Source of the DNA: Allacma fusca
Lineage: Eukaryota; Arthropoda; Collembola; Symphypleona; Sminthuridae
Assembly: GCA_947179485.1 (NCBI GenBank)
Contig: OX359249.1
Span: forward strand, 2,976,001-3,040,000
Direction of reading: 5' to 3'
DNA length: 64,000 nt
Both the position numbers and the translations under genes were made by a program. A model generated the notes under the pieces. That model ran no database searches and was not told the origin of the DNA. It saw only the letters and a program-made list of their open reading frames with translations. How positions within the stretch are numbered: position 1 is the first letter of the stretch; every line of letters begins with the position of its first letter. Shown here in pieces: positions 35,987 to 45,900 of the stretch.

Positions 35987-36750
35987 GATGTCGTCATCGT
36001 CTTCGGTAACTGAATAGCTGAGAAGCTGAGATGACCGTCTTCGTCTTCTGTAACTGAATAGCTGGGATCGCTGTCATCATCTCCGGAATCTTCGCTAGGA
36101 GGTTCTTGTGGCTTTGCAACTTCTTCTTTAGACTTGAATACTGGGTCGTCTTCTTCATGGAAGTTTACATTTCGGGCTTCGATGATCTTGCCACTGTCTT
36201 CATTATACAGACGAAATTTTCTAGTGACATGGGGGTCATATCCTACTAAAATCAATGTTTCTCCTTTTGGTTGAAAACCTGATCTCTTGATTCGAGGGAT
36301 TTGTAAGTAAGCAGTGCACCCGAACTTTCGGATGTGCTCCAACGTGGGTTTTTTCTTAAAGATGATTTCATATGGGGTGATTTCAGGACATTGGCTGCTT
36401 AGTAGGCGATTAAAAATGTAAACAGCCGTGGCCACCGCTTCCCCCCAAAGTTTATCTTCACAATTTGCATCGTTGAGCATTGTCCTAACGCTGTCTTTGA
36501 CTGTTCTGATTTCGCGTTCAATTCTTCCATTGGTCTCCGGACAGTATGCAGCGCTGGTTTCGTGTACAATTCCTTTTTCTTCAAAAAACGTCTTCGTTTC
36601 ATTGTTGATGATTTCAGTCCCGTTGTCACTTCTTACAAATTTGGTCTTTCTTCCTGTTTGGGTAGCCATGAACGTCACATAGTTTTGAATACATTTCTTC
36701 GCTTTATCTTTCGTTCTTAATGGGTACTGTTCTGAGTCCGGTTGCATCAT
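35983..36750 (-). pseudogene. Integrase catalytic core, second part (copia)
   Basis: It carries the second catalytic Asp in VRSDNGTE, the catalytic Glu in NGRIERE, and the downstream copia-specific GYDPHVTRKFRLYN region (GKGYRLY-type motif). It overlaps the previous frame between 36704 and 36750, which locates a frameshift just after the first integrase Asp. Confidence 0.88.
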
Positions 36751-37669
36751 CCTTGAACAACAAGAAATAGATGGCTCCGCTTAGAGATGGCGTGGGCACT
36801 GGTCCAGCGAGATCCACGTGGAACATTTCTACGGGCTTCATGTTTCTTCTGGTAGATGAGGTGGGGAATGAATTCCTTGTTGCCTTTCCAAGATGACATG
36901 GTTCACAATGAAATGTATCATCCAGTTCATTCTCTTTGATTCCTCGTGCAGCTCCTTTGCGAATTGTATTCTTCAGATACTTGATGTTGACATGAGCAAG
37001 GCGTTCATGCCATAGTTTGGCATTTGCTGCTTTTGCAGCGGTAGGGATCCGTCGGAACTGCATGGAGTAGCTCCGATCTTGGTATTTTGCTGTAAGGGTC
37101 AGTTTCCTCATGTCGTCGTCTTCGTAGAAACGAGTTTCCTTTGCGTTTCGTATAATCGTGAAACCTTTTTGGGCTAGAACGACTTCTGAAAAGAGATTTG
37201 CTGCACCCTTTACGTACAGGACTTCAAATAAATTGATAGGCATCCATTGGTTCTTCATAAACGCTTCCAATTCGATTCTTCCTGTTCCTTTTGCTAAGGC
37301 AGTTTTACCATCGGCAAGTTCGACCTTCTTCGGGGTTGGGAAATCTTCATATTCGGAGAACCATGTAAGGTCTCCACACATGTGCTGTGTAGCTCCGGAA
37401 TCACTTGTCCATTTTTCTTTGGTCCCTGTGTGTTCCTCTTGTTTTCCCATGAAGGCCCTTGGGGTGTCATCACGGCTGTCTTCTTTGTTCGGATTCGAGT
37501 CCTTCTTCTTGCTTCTGCATTCCCGCTTCCAATGTCCAAGCTTACCACAGTTGTGGCATTTGGTCTTTTTCTTTAATGCGTTGATTTTCGTAGTCTTGCT
37601 GCTTCCATCAGACTTCTCAGGTTGTCTGTAGTTACTTCTTGATTGGAACGCCTTAGTAATCTGCTGATA
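36704..37669 (-). pseudogene. Zinc knuckle, aspartic protease and integrase N-terminus (copia)
   Basis: In order on the minus strand: a CCHC knuckle (C-HNC-GKLGH-WKRE-C, about 37512-37553), a protease active site WTSDSGATQH (about 37400), the HHCC zinc-binding domain (LWHERLAH, then CEPCHLGK), and the first integrase Asp in FHVDLAGP. It is in the same frame as gag, separated from it only by a TAA at 37670-37672. Readthrough or a late mutation are both possible. Confidence 0.88.
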
Positions 37670-38263
37670 TTATTCGGCGGGTGCATTTGGTCTTGAAAGT
37701 TCCAGTTTCTTGAGTCTTGCCAGGAGGTTACTCATCGTTTGTGCTTGGTGATCGACACTGTCCCATGCGTCCTTGAAACTTTGATACTTCTCTTCGGGAA
37801 GGCTTTCTACAATTTTCGTTACAATAGAAAGTTCCCCCATAGGAATTCCCATTGCTTCCAAACTTCTTGCGAGGTCTTCAATCTCCACGTAAACTTGTAC
37901 CAAGGATTGAGATTTCGAGATTTTATAGTTATAAAATCTTGCCATGGTCTGCTGGATGTTGAGTTGACTGGTGTCCGAATTTAGACTCGTCAATTTTTCG
38001 TAGATGTCTCTTGACGTCTGGCATCGATGGACGTGAATTAGTTGCGATTTGCTGAGGCTGAGAAGCAAAATGGCTTTTGCTTCATTATCTAGCTTGTCCC
38101 ACTCGGCTTGTCTTGCTGGTTCGGCTGCGTCCCGTTGGGTGTTCCCGCTGACCACATCATAAACTCCAGCGGCTCTTAGAACGACCATGATTTGCATGTT
38201 CCATAGAGAGTAGTTCGTGTCGTCTAGCTTCAGCATAGATCCATATTCCAGTTTCTTCGCCAT
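37670..38263 (-). CDS. Gag (copia UBN2 type), 197 codons
   Basis: The N-terminus LDDTNYSLWNMQIMVVLRA matches the copia-type Gag start (L-x-G-x-N-Y-x-x-W). It is followed by WDKLDNEAKAILLLSLS and later FYNYKISKSQSLVQVY, as in UBN2-family Gags that form the particle shell. Start ATG at 38263 follows the tandem-repeat leader. The frame stops before its own zinc knuckle, which lies further on in the same frame (see next segment), so Gag here is shortened unless the stop is bypassed. Confidence 0.88.
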   Translation of the reverse strand: MAKKLEYGSMLKLDDTNYSLWNMQIMVVLRAAGVYDVVSGNTQRDAAEPARQAEWDKLDNEAKAILLLSLSKSQLIHVHRCQTSRDIYEKLTSLNSDTSQLNIQQTMARFYNYKISKSQSLVQVYVEIEDLARSLEAMGIPMGELSIVTKIVESLPEEKYQSFKDAWDSVDHQAQTMSNLLARLKKLELSRPNAPAE

Positions 38264-38289
38264 TTCTTCGGTATGATTTCTTCAATCTT

Positions 38290-38985
38290 CCTTCTGGGAT
38301 GGTTCCTCTGCTAGACTTGACAATGTTTCGTGATCGGTTGGCTTGAATTGCTAGCGTGACTTCGGCGGTCCTCTGCTAGGTTTGACAATGTTTCGTGATC
38401 GGTTGGCTTGAATTACTAGCGTGACTTCGGCGGTCCTCTGCTAGGCTTGACAGTTTAGAGATCGGTTGTCTTGAATTACTAGCGTGACTTCGGCGGTCTT
38501 CTGCTAGGCTTGACAGTTTTGTGATCCGTTGGCTTGAATTACTAGCGTGACTTCGGCGGTCCTCTGCTAGGCTTGACAGTTTTGTGATCCGTTGGCTTGA
38601 ATTACTAGCGTGACTTCGGCGGTCCTCTGCTAGGCTTGACAGTTTTGTGATCGGTTGGCTAGCGTGACTTCGGCGGTCCTCTGCTAGGCTTGACAGATTT
38701 GTGATAGGTTGGCTTGAATTACCAGCGTGACTTCGGCGGTCCTCTGCTAGGCTTGAAAGATTTCTCCAGGACTGATCGGCTAACTTGACGTCTGTTCCAG
38801 GGTTACTCGGCTAGTTTAGTGTCTTCTCCAGGATGCTTGGTTTCTGCTCCGGGGATGATCGGCTAGCTTGATGTCTTCTCCAGGATGCTTGGTTTCTGCT
38901 CCGGGGTTGATCGGCTAGCTTGATGTCTTCTCCAGGATGCTTGGTTTCTGCTCCGGGGTTGATCGGCTAGCTTGATATCTTCTCC
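38290..38985. repeat. Tandem repeats in the leader of the copia-type element
   Basis: Two arrays stand side by side. At about 38300-38755, six to seven copies of a roughly 60-bp unit contain GCGTGACTTCGGCGGTCCTC and TGCTAGGCTTGACAG. At about 38790-38985, three to four copies of a 54-bp unit contain GATCGGCTAGCTTGATGTC and CTCCAGGATGCTTGG. They lie between the 5' LTR and the gag start, where packaging signals are expected in retroelements. Confidence 0.88.
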
Positions 38986-39162
38986 AGGATGCTCGTCTTC
39001 TGGTCCAGGGATGATCGGCCAACTTGTCTGCTCAAGGGTTGTTCGTGCTAGCTTGACTTCTTCTGCTGGGCTGCTTCTCCAGGGCTCTTTTTGCAAGCTT
39101 GATTTCTTCTCCAGGACTTCTTCTCCAAGGCTCAGGCTCCAGGGCTGCTCGTTTTGATAACG

Positions 39163-39466
39163 AATTGTGATTTTTGGTGGTGGAGAGAGAACTTCAGTCT
39201 GGGAGAGATGCTTTTCAACTAATTAATGTTTTATTCAGAGTCATTGGTATTTATACATTTTCAAATTACATGTTCATTAATGTGGGTACTTAAGTCAATA
39301 GTATGAGTCCCTGTGACATCAAAACATGTTTTGATGTAGGCCAGGACTTATCATGTTATTCGATTACTCATGTGTACTTAGCTTACATGTGAACTTCATG
39401 TGATTCAACTATTGAGATTACACGTACACAATATACAAAATAAGGCATGGAGCCCTTATTACAACA
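39163..39466 (-). repeat. 5' LTR of the copia-type element (304 bp)
   Basis: It pairs with 32138-32436. The inner side is followed on the element strand by CGTTATCAAAACGAGC, where the primer-binding site should be. I could not match it to a specific tRNA by eye; copia-type elements often use an internal tRNA segment. Confidence 0.92.
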
Positions 39467-39929
39467 GAACGGCCAAATGAAAATTAAAGAATAATCCGCG
39501 ACTGGTACTTGCAGATTGTATGATTCATGGTGCGGTTCAAGCATGAAAAGTCTACTATATATATATGAGATAGTGACTATATATACTAGTCACTATCTCA
39601 CCTTAATATGCGCTAGAACTTCACCAAAATTAAAACTTCAAAATACTTGGTAAAGTGGAAACTGTATAAACTCGACCACTGAAACGAAAAAATGCGCTTG
39701 AACACAATTCAAATTTCAAACAGGATTTACTGAGATATGTTGGTGTAGAATTAGAGTAGAACGCCCTTAAATAGTCTGTCAGTAACGAAAAGCATATAAA
39801 ATGTAGGAAGGGTGTAGAATTGGTTGATCTAATTTGCCAATGAAATGTAGGCTAATATGTAGGCTTGGTGCTCCCCATATAGGAAGGATGTAGGATAGGC
39901 TGAGCCATTTGGACACCTTTGGTCTCCCG

Positions 39930-40777
39930 AATTGAAGATGTAAAATTGTTTCAAAAAAGCTTTTTCCTTTGTTTCATTCTTGCTTCATATTTTCAATAAT
40001 GAATTCCCCATACATTGCTGTCTGTTTGTGCGTTTCATGTCATGGCCACAATGCTCAAGATAGGAACTTCCTAAAAGTCCCATAAACTTTCAAAATTTAC
40101 TTTTTCCTTTGTCCGACTTTTTGCCTATGATATATACGAAGTTTTTGGAATAGTGAGATGAACTGTGGTAAAATGTTGAAACAATTCATAACAGAATTGA
40201 TTTTTTTACCATTGCCCCTTAAATGGGCTGGAGTATGAGCAAATTGTATCTTGGTACCTTTCACTGAACAATAGCACAGGAAGTGCTATTGTCTCATCCT
40301 ACACTACCCTAAAGTCCAGTTATTTTCAAAGAAATGAATAGTAAATCACTTTAATACATCAAATTGTGAGGTTAGATGAGGTTTTTTACATGCATGAATA
40401 AATCTTGCAATGATTTGGGAGCCTACAATTTTGCTCGTCAGGATCTGGCAGCTTTTTGCATACTACGTAATTATATAAAATCGAATATTCACATTGTATT
40501 TTAGGTTTAAAGCTGATGTTTCAAGCTTAGTAGAATTTTGTTCACTTGAATTAATTCACTATTATAAATCATGAACCATAATTATTTATTTTACGATGAT
40601 CTGCTACAGAGTCAGGATAATGACTTTGGAACCTGAATAATTCTTCCAGATGAGGTTCATAAACCTCTGAGTCTCCTTGAGTTTATAAATATTGTACCAA
40701 AACCCACTGTACCGCCAATTATGGCCAAAAAGCGCAGGGGTAAACCAAGCACGAGACGAGTCAAGCATTTCACATTG
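39930..40777. other. No gene recognised
   Basis: AT-rich sequence between family A and the second H1 element. No repeats or domain-bearing frames stand out. Confidence 0.4.
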
Positions 40778-41198
40778 GGGACTGTGTGCTACTGACGTCA
40801 TACATTTAGGGGGAGGGGGAGTAGCAGAATGAGTGACTTCGGGTGACAGGAGGAGGGGAGGGGCAATTGTTGTCTGACGTCATACAAAAATAAGGATGGT
40901 TTATTGTACTACGTCAAAGCAGTAATCTTAGATATTTTAGAATTCAGTTGCAACAAATCGATTTGATGGCTTTCACAGACATCGGAATCCAGCCACACAA
41001 TATGCACAAATTATTAATATTTTACTAAATCCCGCTTTAATCAAGGATGCAGTCTTTATTGTATTAATGAATACATGAGTATTACACATGACGTCAGATG
41101 GTGGGGGTGGGGTTGACAGAATATGATTTGATGTGATTTTGGGGGAGGGGGTGTTCAAAAGTGGGCAATTTGGAGTGACTTCATTAGTACACAGTCCC
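40778..41198. mobile_element. PIF/Harbinger-like MITE, family H1, copy 2 (421 bp)
   Basis: It has the same length and nearly the same sequence as the copy at 31040. The left end GGGACTGTGTGCTACTGACG differs at two bases. Flanking TTG (40775-40777 and 41199-41201) is a 3-bp duplication that deviates from TWA. Confidence 0.87.
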
Positions 41199-41201
41199 TT
41201 G

Positions 41202-42983
41202 TGATAAAATGGCAAGGATCCAAATGAACCCTTCCCCAAAGACTAAAATATATTCAAACAGGGCTCTCTTAGAGATGCACCATTAAGTCACTACTGAAAA
41301 CTAACACCCCTAGAAAGTCCAGTTTGCTTAAGGGGGATATTTTTGTTCCTATGCATTGTGGCCGATTCTTTTAAAATTAGCGAAATAAGTATTGACAACA
41401 AAAATTCTATTATTAAAACATACTATTTGTACTACTACTTTTTGTGCTACGGAAAAAAATTTCGTATAGATACACATGTTAAAGTTGATGTTACTATGTG
41501 GGATGATCTACGCAGACAAACTGTAAAATAAAGAATAATCCATGATTTAGTTGCAGAGATTTACGTCTAGTACAAAATCTACTTTTCACAAATTTAAATC
41601 TTACCTATTGACTAGTTATCTATATATACAATAATTTTTTTTTATAGAAGAGGAAAATCATACCATTCCTATTACTACCCTACCCTGACATTATCTGGAA
41701 CCTAAAAAGCTCCACGTACTCCTAATTCATGAAGCTAACCAAATATGTCACCCATAAGTTCTCCTTAAAACCATAAAACCCGCCCTATCCGTAACCTAAA
41801 ATGTGTCTAGTTGGACAGGAAAAAAAGTATGACGGACGGACGCACGTCGCCCGCATTTTATAATAGAACAAAAATGACGGCTTCACATTTATTCATTTTA
41901 CTTTACTAAATTAGGAACATCAATATAGTTTCTTCGTAATTCGATGGCCTGTCTCGCTTCCGGTTGTCCTACAGGAACAAACTTGACCTTACTGATGAAC
42001 TTCGATTAGCAAGACCAGCGAATTGCTTGCATATGTAACATGAAAAATGACGTGTTTGCCGTTACCTGACTTACAGTTCAGGGACCACATACCATATGCC
42101 AAATGATTTCAAGAATTCGTCGGTAGTCACAACCTGATCAAACGATGTCCAGCTGAGACAAGACATTTTCAAACCACCCATTAATTGTTGCGAGAAATCC
42201 ATCATTTTTGTTTGGAGACTCCGCTAATCTTTGACTTGTGACATTGTTAGTCTCCTTGTCCTACAATTACGGTCCAACACTAACTTTACTCATATTAAAA
42301 TATATAAAAATTAAATAAAGAAATTGTTCATTTACACTATTACTATATACAAATGATGCCTAACAATTAACACTAGGTGATTTCAGCCATAATGTAGTTC
42401 TTTTATTCTGCATTACCACTAGCCATTTTTTCCACGTTTACAAATAACGAAGTGTATTGGCAACACTGCATTTTTTGTGACTGCGGTGAATATCTATCAT
42501 TGATAGCAAATAGCAAGCCTCCCCCAACCTCAAATCTTGTATCTCGGAAAGGATAAAATCATGTATCCTGCTGCAAGTTCAGATATCTGCTGTAGGTTCA
42601 GATGTTCCACAGCAAATTGATTTATATTTTGTAGGTTCAGATGATCTGCTGCAGGATCGAATGTACTGCTGAATTTAGGATATTCTGCTGAAATATTTTA
42701 AGCTGAAAGAAAATATATTTGGAAGATGTAATAAATTATTTTCCCTGGTAACACCTCTTGTAACGAGGTTTTTTTATAACAAGATTTCACAGACTTTGTG
42801 TAGTTATTTTTTCTTTAATAACATCACACTACTTTAGCAGTCAGAAGAAACTTTAAGGCTTGCTCTTGTAGGAACCGTGCACTGTACTTTCATTGCTATC
42901 CGCAGACTGTTACCACATGTAATATAGAGCATGCTAAAGATGATAGCTACTTGATTTTCCTTCGGCTCCAATGTTCTGATCAA
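41202..42983. other. No gene recognised; contains a decayed short tandem repeat
   Basis: No open frame of interest. At about 42555-42680 a degenerate repeat of TCTGCTGYAGGTTCAGATG-like units (four to five copies) is visible. The rest looks like unique AT-rich DNA and includes the 3' flank of NOA1. Confidence 0.4.
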
Positions 42984-45900
42984 CTAACTCGGCACGTACA
43001 CTTGATGTTTGCCATAGGAAACAGATTCCCTTATTCGTTTTCCTTTCAGCCGGATCATATTTGGTAAGAGTGACTGCTGGCGACAAAATATCCCTGCACC
43101 ATTCGGTGTATGAACTTTCAAATGACAAATATCATCTTTTCCAGCAGTAACAGCAACCCATCCTGTAAAGAAGATGAACGAATCCTTTTCACAACTATAC
43201 AAGACAACAGTACACAATTACTGTAATAACAGTTTTTTTAATAAACGTACCTGCTCCAGAAATAACGATGTCGTTACAACTATATTTTACACTGATTCCT
43301 TTCAATTCAAAATCTCGGGCTTTAAGGGGAGGGAGTTGATTCAAGCGTTCTTTGTTACCCATTGGAATGCCAAAAACAGGTGTACCCAGAGCCTGAAATA
43401 TGACATAATTAGAATTTGGTAATTTATAAACAATCAGTAAACATCTCGGAGTTCCAAGTTAAAATTCTAGTGTTCTAGCATTAAGGGAGCGTTCACAAAT
43501 GATGTCATCCAAAGTACTGGCTTTTAGGCACCCAGTCACACACTTGTCATCACACATCATCATAAGATGAAACGACCCACCCACCCCATGTAATGACGTC
43601 ATCATCATCAGGGTTGCACAATAGAAAATGCCCTGGGTTTTATGCCTGCCCACTTGAAAATGTCCTGAAAATGCCCTGATAATGTCTTCATTTTAAAATG
43701 CTAGCATTTTGGGCACGCATTATGGGCATATTCGGCTGTTTGACAAAAACATACATTATGACCATTATTGATCGTCTTGCGTAAACATTGGAGTTGTTAA
43801 TGACATATTCAAGCCCATCCAGTTATAATGTTGATTTTATAATAAATTGAATTGTCCGAATTCATTATTTATGATCAGTGGTTTAAAAAATAAAGAAAGA
43901 AAATATTTCAAAACTTGGATCACGTATCTAAATACTATAATTTGAAGATGATGAGGGAAGAGGGGTATTTTTAAATCTTCGCTCCCTCCTCAACGCGCCT
44001 TTTAGGCTTGCGAGTACACAATGCCATAAAGCGCTTTTGCTATAAGTAATGCAATGTACAAGCACAAGCCACGCAACGCAGAACGCTTTGGCTTTAGCAA
44101 CAATTGCCGCTCCGCGTCCTCTCCCATTCCATTACATAGCATGCTTCCACCGACGCAGGCGGTGGCTATGCTGCTCGTAGAAATTATATTGGCCCAAGTA
44201 AAACATTGTAATTCTAGGAGTTCAAAATTTTGCAATGCAAAAATAACGTCGGTGACCAGTTTTAAAACTATGGAATTGTTGGTAACAAACGTCGGTTGAT
44301 GACATCATCATTTGGCCAAATCCACCCTACCACTGCGTCATCAACATCATCATCTCCCGTTAGCACCCACTAGTGATGGCAAATGGCGATATGGCGACAC
44401 GATATATCGAAAATATCGCCACAACGAGTGGCGATATTTAAGGCGATAAATCTCGCCAAGTGGATCGATAATATCGGCTTATCGCACAATTACTACGGTT
44501 AAATAGCTCACGACTTTTGTGCGAGAGCGTGAATGTAATAATTACATACTCTTTAAAAAAATGGTAAAAACTCTTTAATTATTAAAGAGTTTCGTACCAT
44601 GCATATTTCTTTTCCATCATTTAATGCAACCTTTGATCATACCTACTATTACTCACTACATCAATCCTCGTTGTTACATTATTTATATGGTGGGTAGCAG
44701 GTATTCCGGATTAACGGTGAGCAGATTATATTTAAATTTTTAAGTAGTCCTTTTAATATTCGTTTAAAATGAATAAAATTAAAAAAACTAATTTGACCAA
44801 AAAAGATTGACATCGAAAATATGGACAAAGTATTCACAACAGTAAATGTATTGAATACAGTGGAAGGGCAGGGCGACGGGCTGTTGCTTGAAATTATTTT
44901 TTGAGACGAAAAGATTGTTTAAAAGCAAAGTGCAACTACTGTAAGGAAAATACTCAAAATATTCGCATTAATAGTAACGGATCTGCTCCATTTACAAATA
45001 TTTGACGAAAAAATGGTCTTTGAATGGGATAACATGACTGATATTGAATGGGGCATAAACTTGGCGATATATCGGCGATATGGGATATATCGCCAAATCT
45101 GTTTTTGGCGATAACGATATTTCCGATATGGGTAATGTGGCGATATTTTCCATCACTAGCACCCACCCACTATCTTGATAACATCATTTGTGAACGCTCC
45201 CTAATTTTGTGGAACAAGTAGAAATAGAGAATTTTTACTTTCTCATAAATTTCATCAGCATCCTTCGTCTCAACAACAGTAATTGGTACATGCTGCGATA
45301 CGTAAAAAGTAAGCCTTATGGGATTGCATCCGCCGGTGTAATCTATCCTAGCTATCCCACCGACAAAGACTGTCCTTCCAAGCCTGATAAAAAAACTGCG
45401 AGGTTCAAGTGGTTTCTTGGGTAACATTTTCATCAATTCTGGAAGTAGCAGTTTATCCAGGATCTGCAGAGAATGTTTCACATCTACTTATTAACTTCGT
45501 AATTTTCAAATTTTCTATCGATTGCTATTTGTGTTAATGCAAGCATGTTTAGACTAGATAAACTGCGCATATACGCGCATGAACTAACTTGATTTTCATT
45601 TATAGCGCCGGGAGTGTCGTAGCACCATTTACCACGAGAATAATCATTGCTATCCGGATTCCAACTGCCTGGTTTTGTTAGCTTGGGTAACTGAAAAGTT
45701 TTCGCGTTTACTTGAAACACATCTTGTGTGTTGTTCAACCAAGCCATCTTCTCGTCATCGTCAGCCATCCTGTAGCTCCTGCCGACTCGGCCGATCAACG
45801 AAGCATATGCAGAATTTCCTGTTTCTTTTAAGTGAAATTCTCTTAATTTCTTTTCAGCAGCCTCTTCCTCCTTCCACGACTTCAGTCTTTCATTGCGTAA

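Larger units (their letters stand above)
32138..39466 (-). mobile_element. Ty1/copia-type LTR retroelement with envelope-like region
   Basis: The element reads on the minus strand: 5' LTR (39163-39466), about 900-bp leader with tandem repeats, gag, zinc knuckle, protease, integrase, reverse transcriptase, RNase H, env-like region, polypurine tract, 3' LTR (32138-32436). Integrase before RT is the copia order. It is flanked by GAACG on both sides (32133-32137 and 39467-39471). The related uninterrupted site at about 55170 (GGTATATGGAACTGG) shows where it landed in family A. The two LTRs differ by about three substitutions and one 5-bp indel, so insertion is recent. The copy is nonetheless damaged: in-frame stops at 37670 and 35313, and frame changes near 36704-36750, 35983-36060 and 35650-35700. 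Confidence 0.93.
31919..39921. mobile_element. hAT-like non-autonomous element, family A, copy 1, split by the copia insertion
   Basis: The ends are CAAAGGTGTCC (31919) and its complement GGACACCTTTG (ending 39921). Flanks GTATCCCG (31911-31918) and GTCTCCCG (39922-39929) match at 7 of 8 bases, as expected for hAT 8-bp target duplications. Removing the LTR element and its duplication leaves about 669 bp. The left part iterates TAGGC/GCCTA words (CCTATCCTACATATAGGC and so on). The right end mirrors this. A central palindrome GAGATAGTGACTA / TAGTCACTATCTC lies near 39566-39600. No coding sequence. A truncated second copy is at 53847-55308 and a decayed relative at 51132-51960. Confidence 0.78.

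Noticed and set aside
43459..43653. Open frame repeated at 50988-51233 ([10 protein letters not shown] type)
   Set aside because: It is present because both are copies of the H2 MITE; the frame is not kept full length between copies and has no domain.
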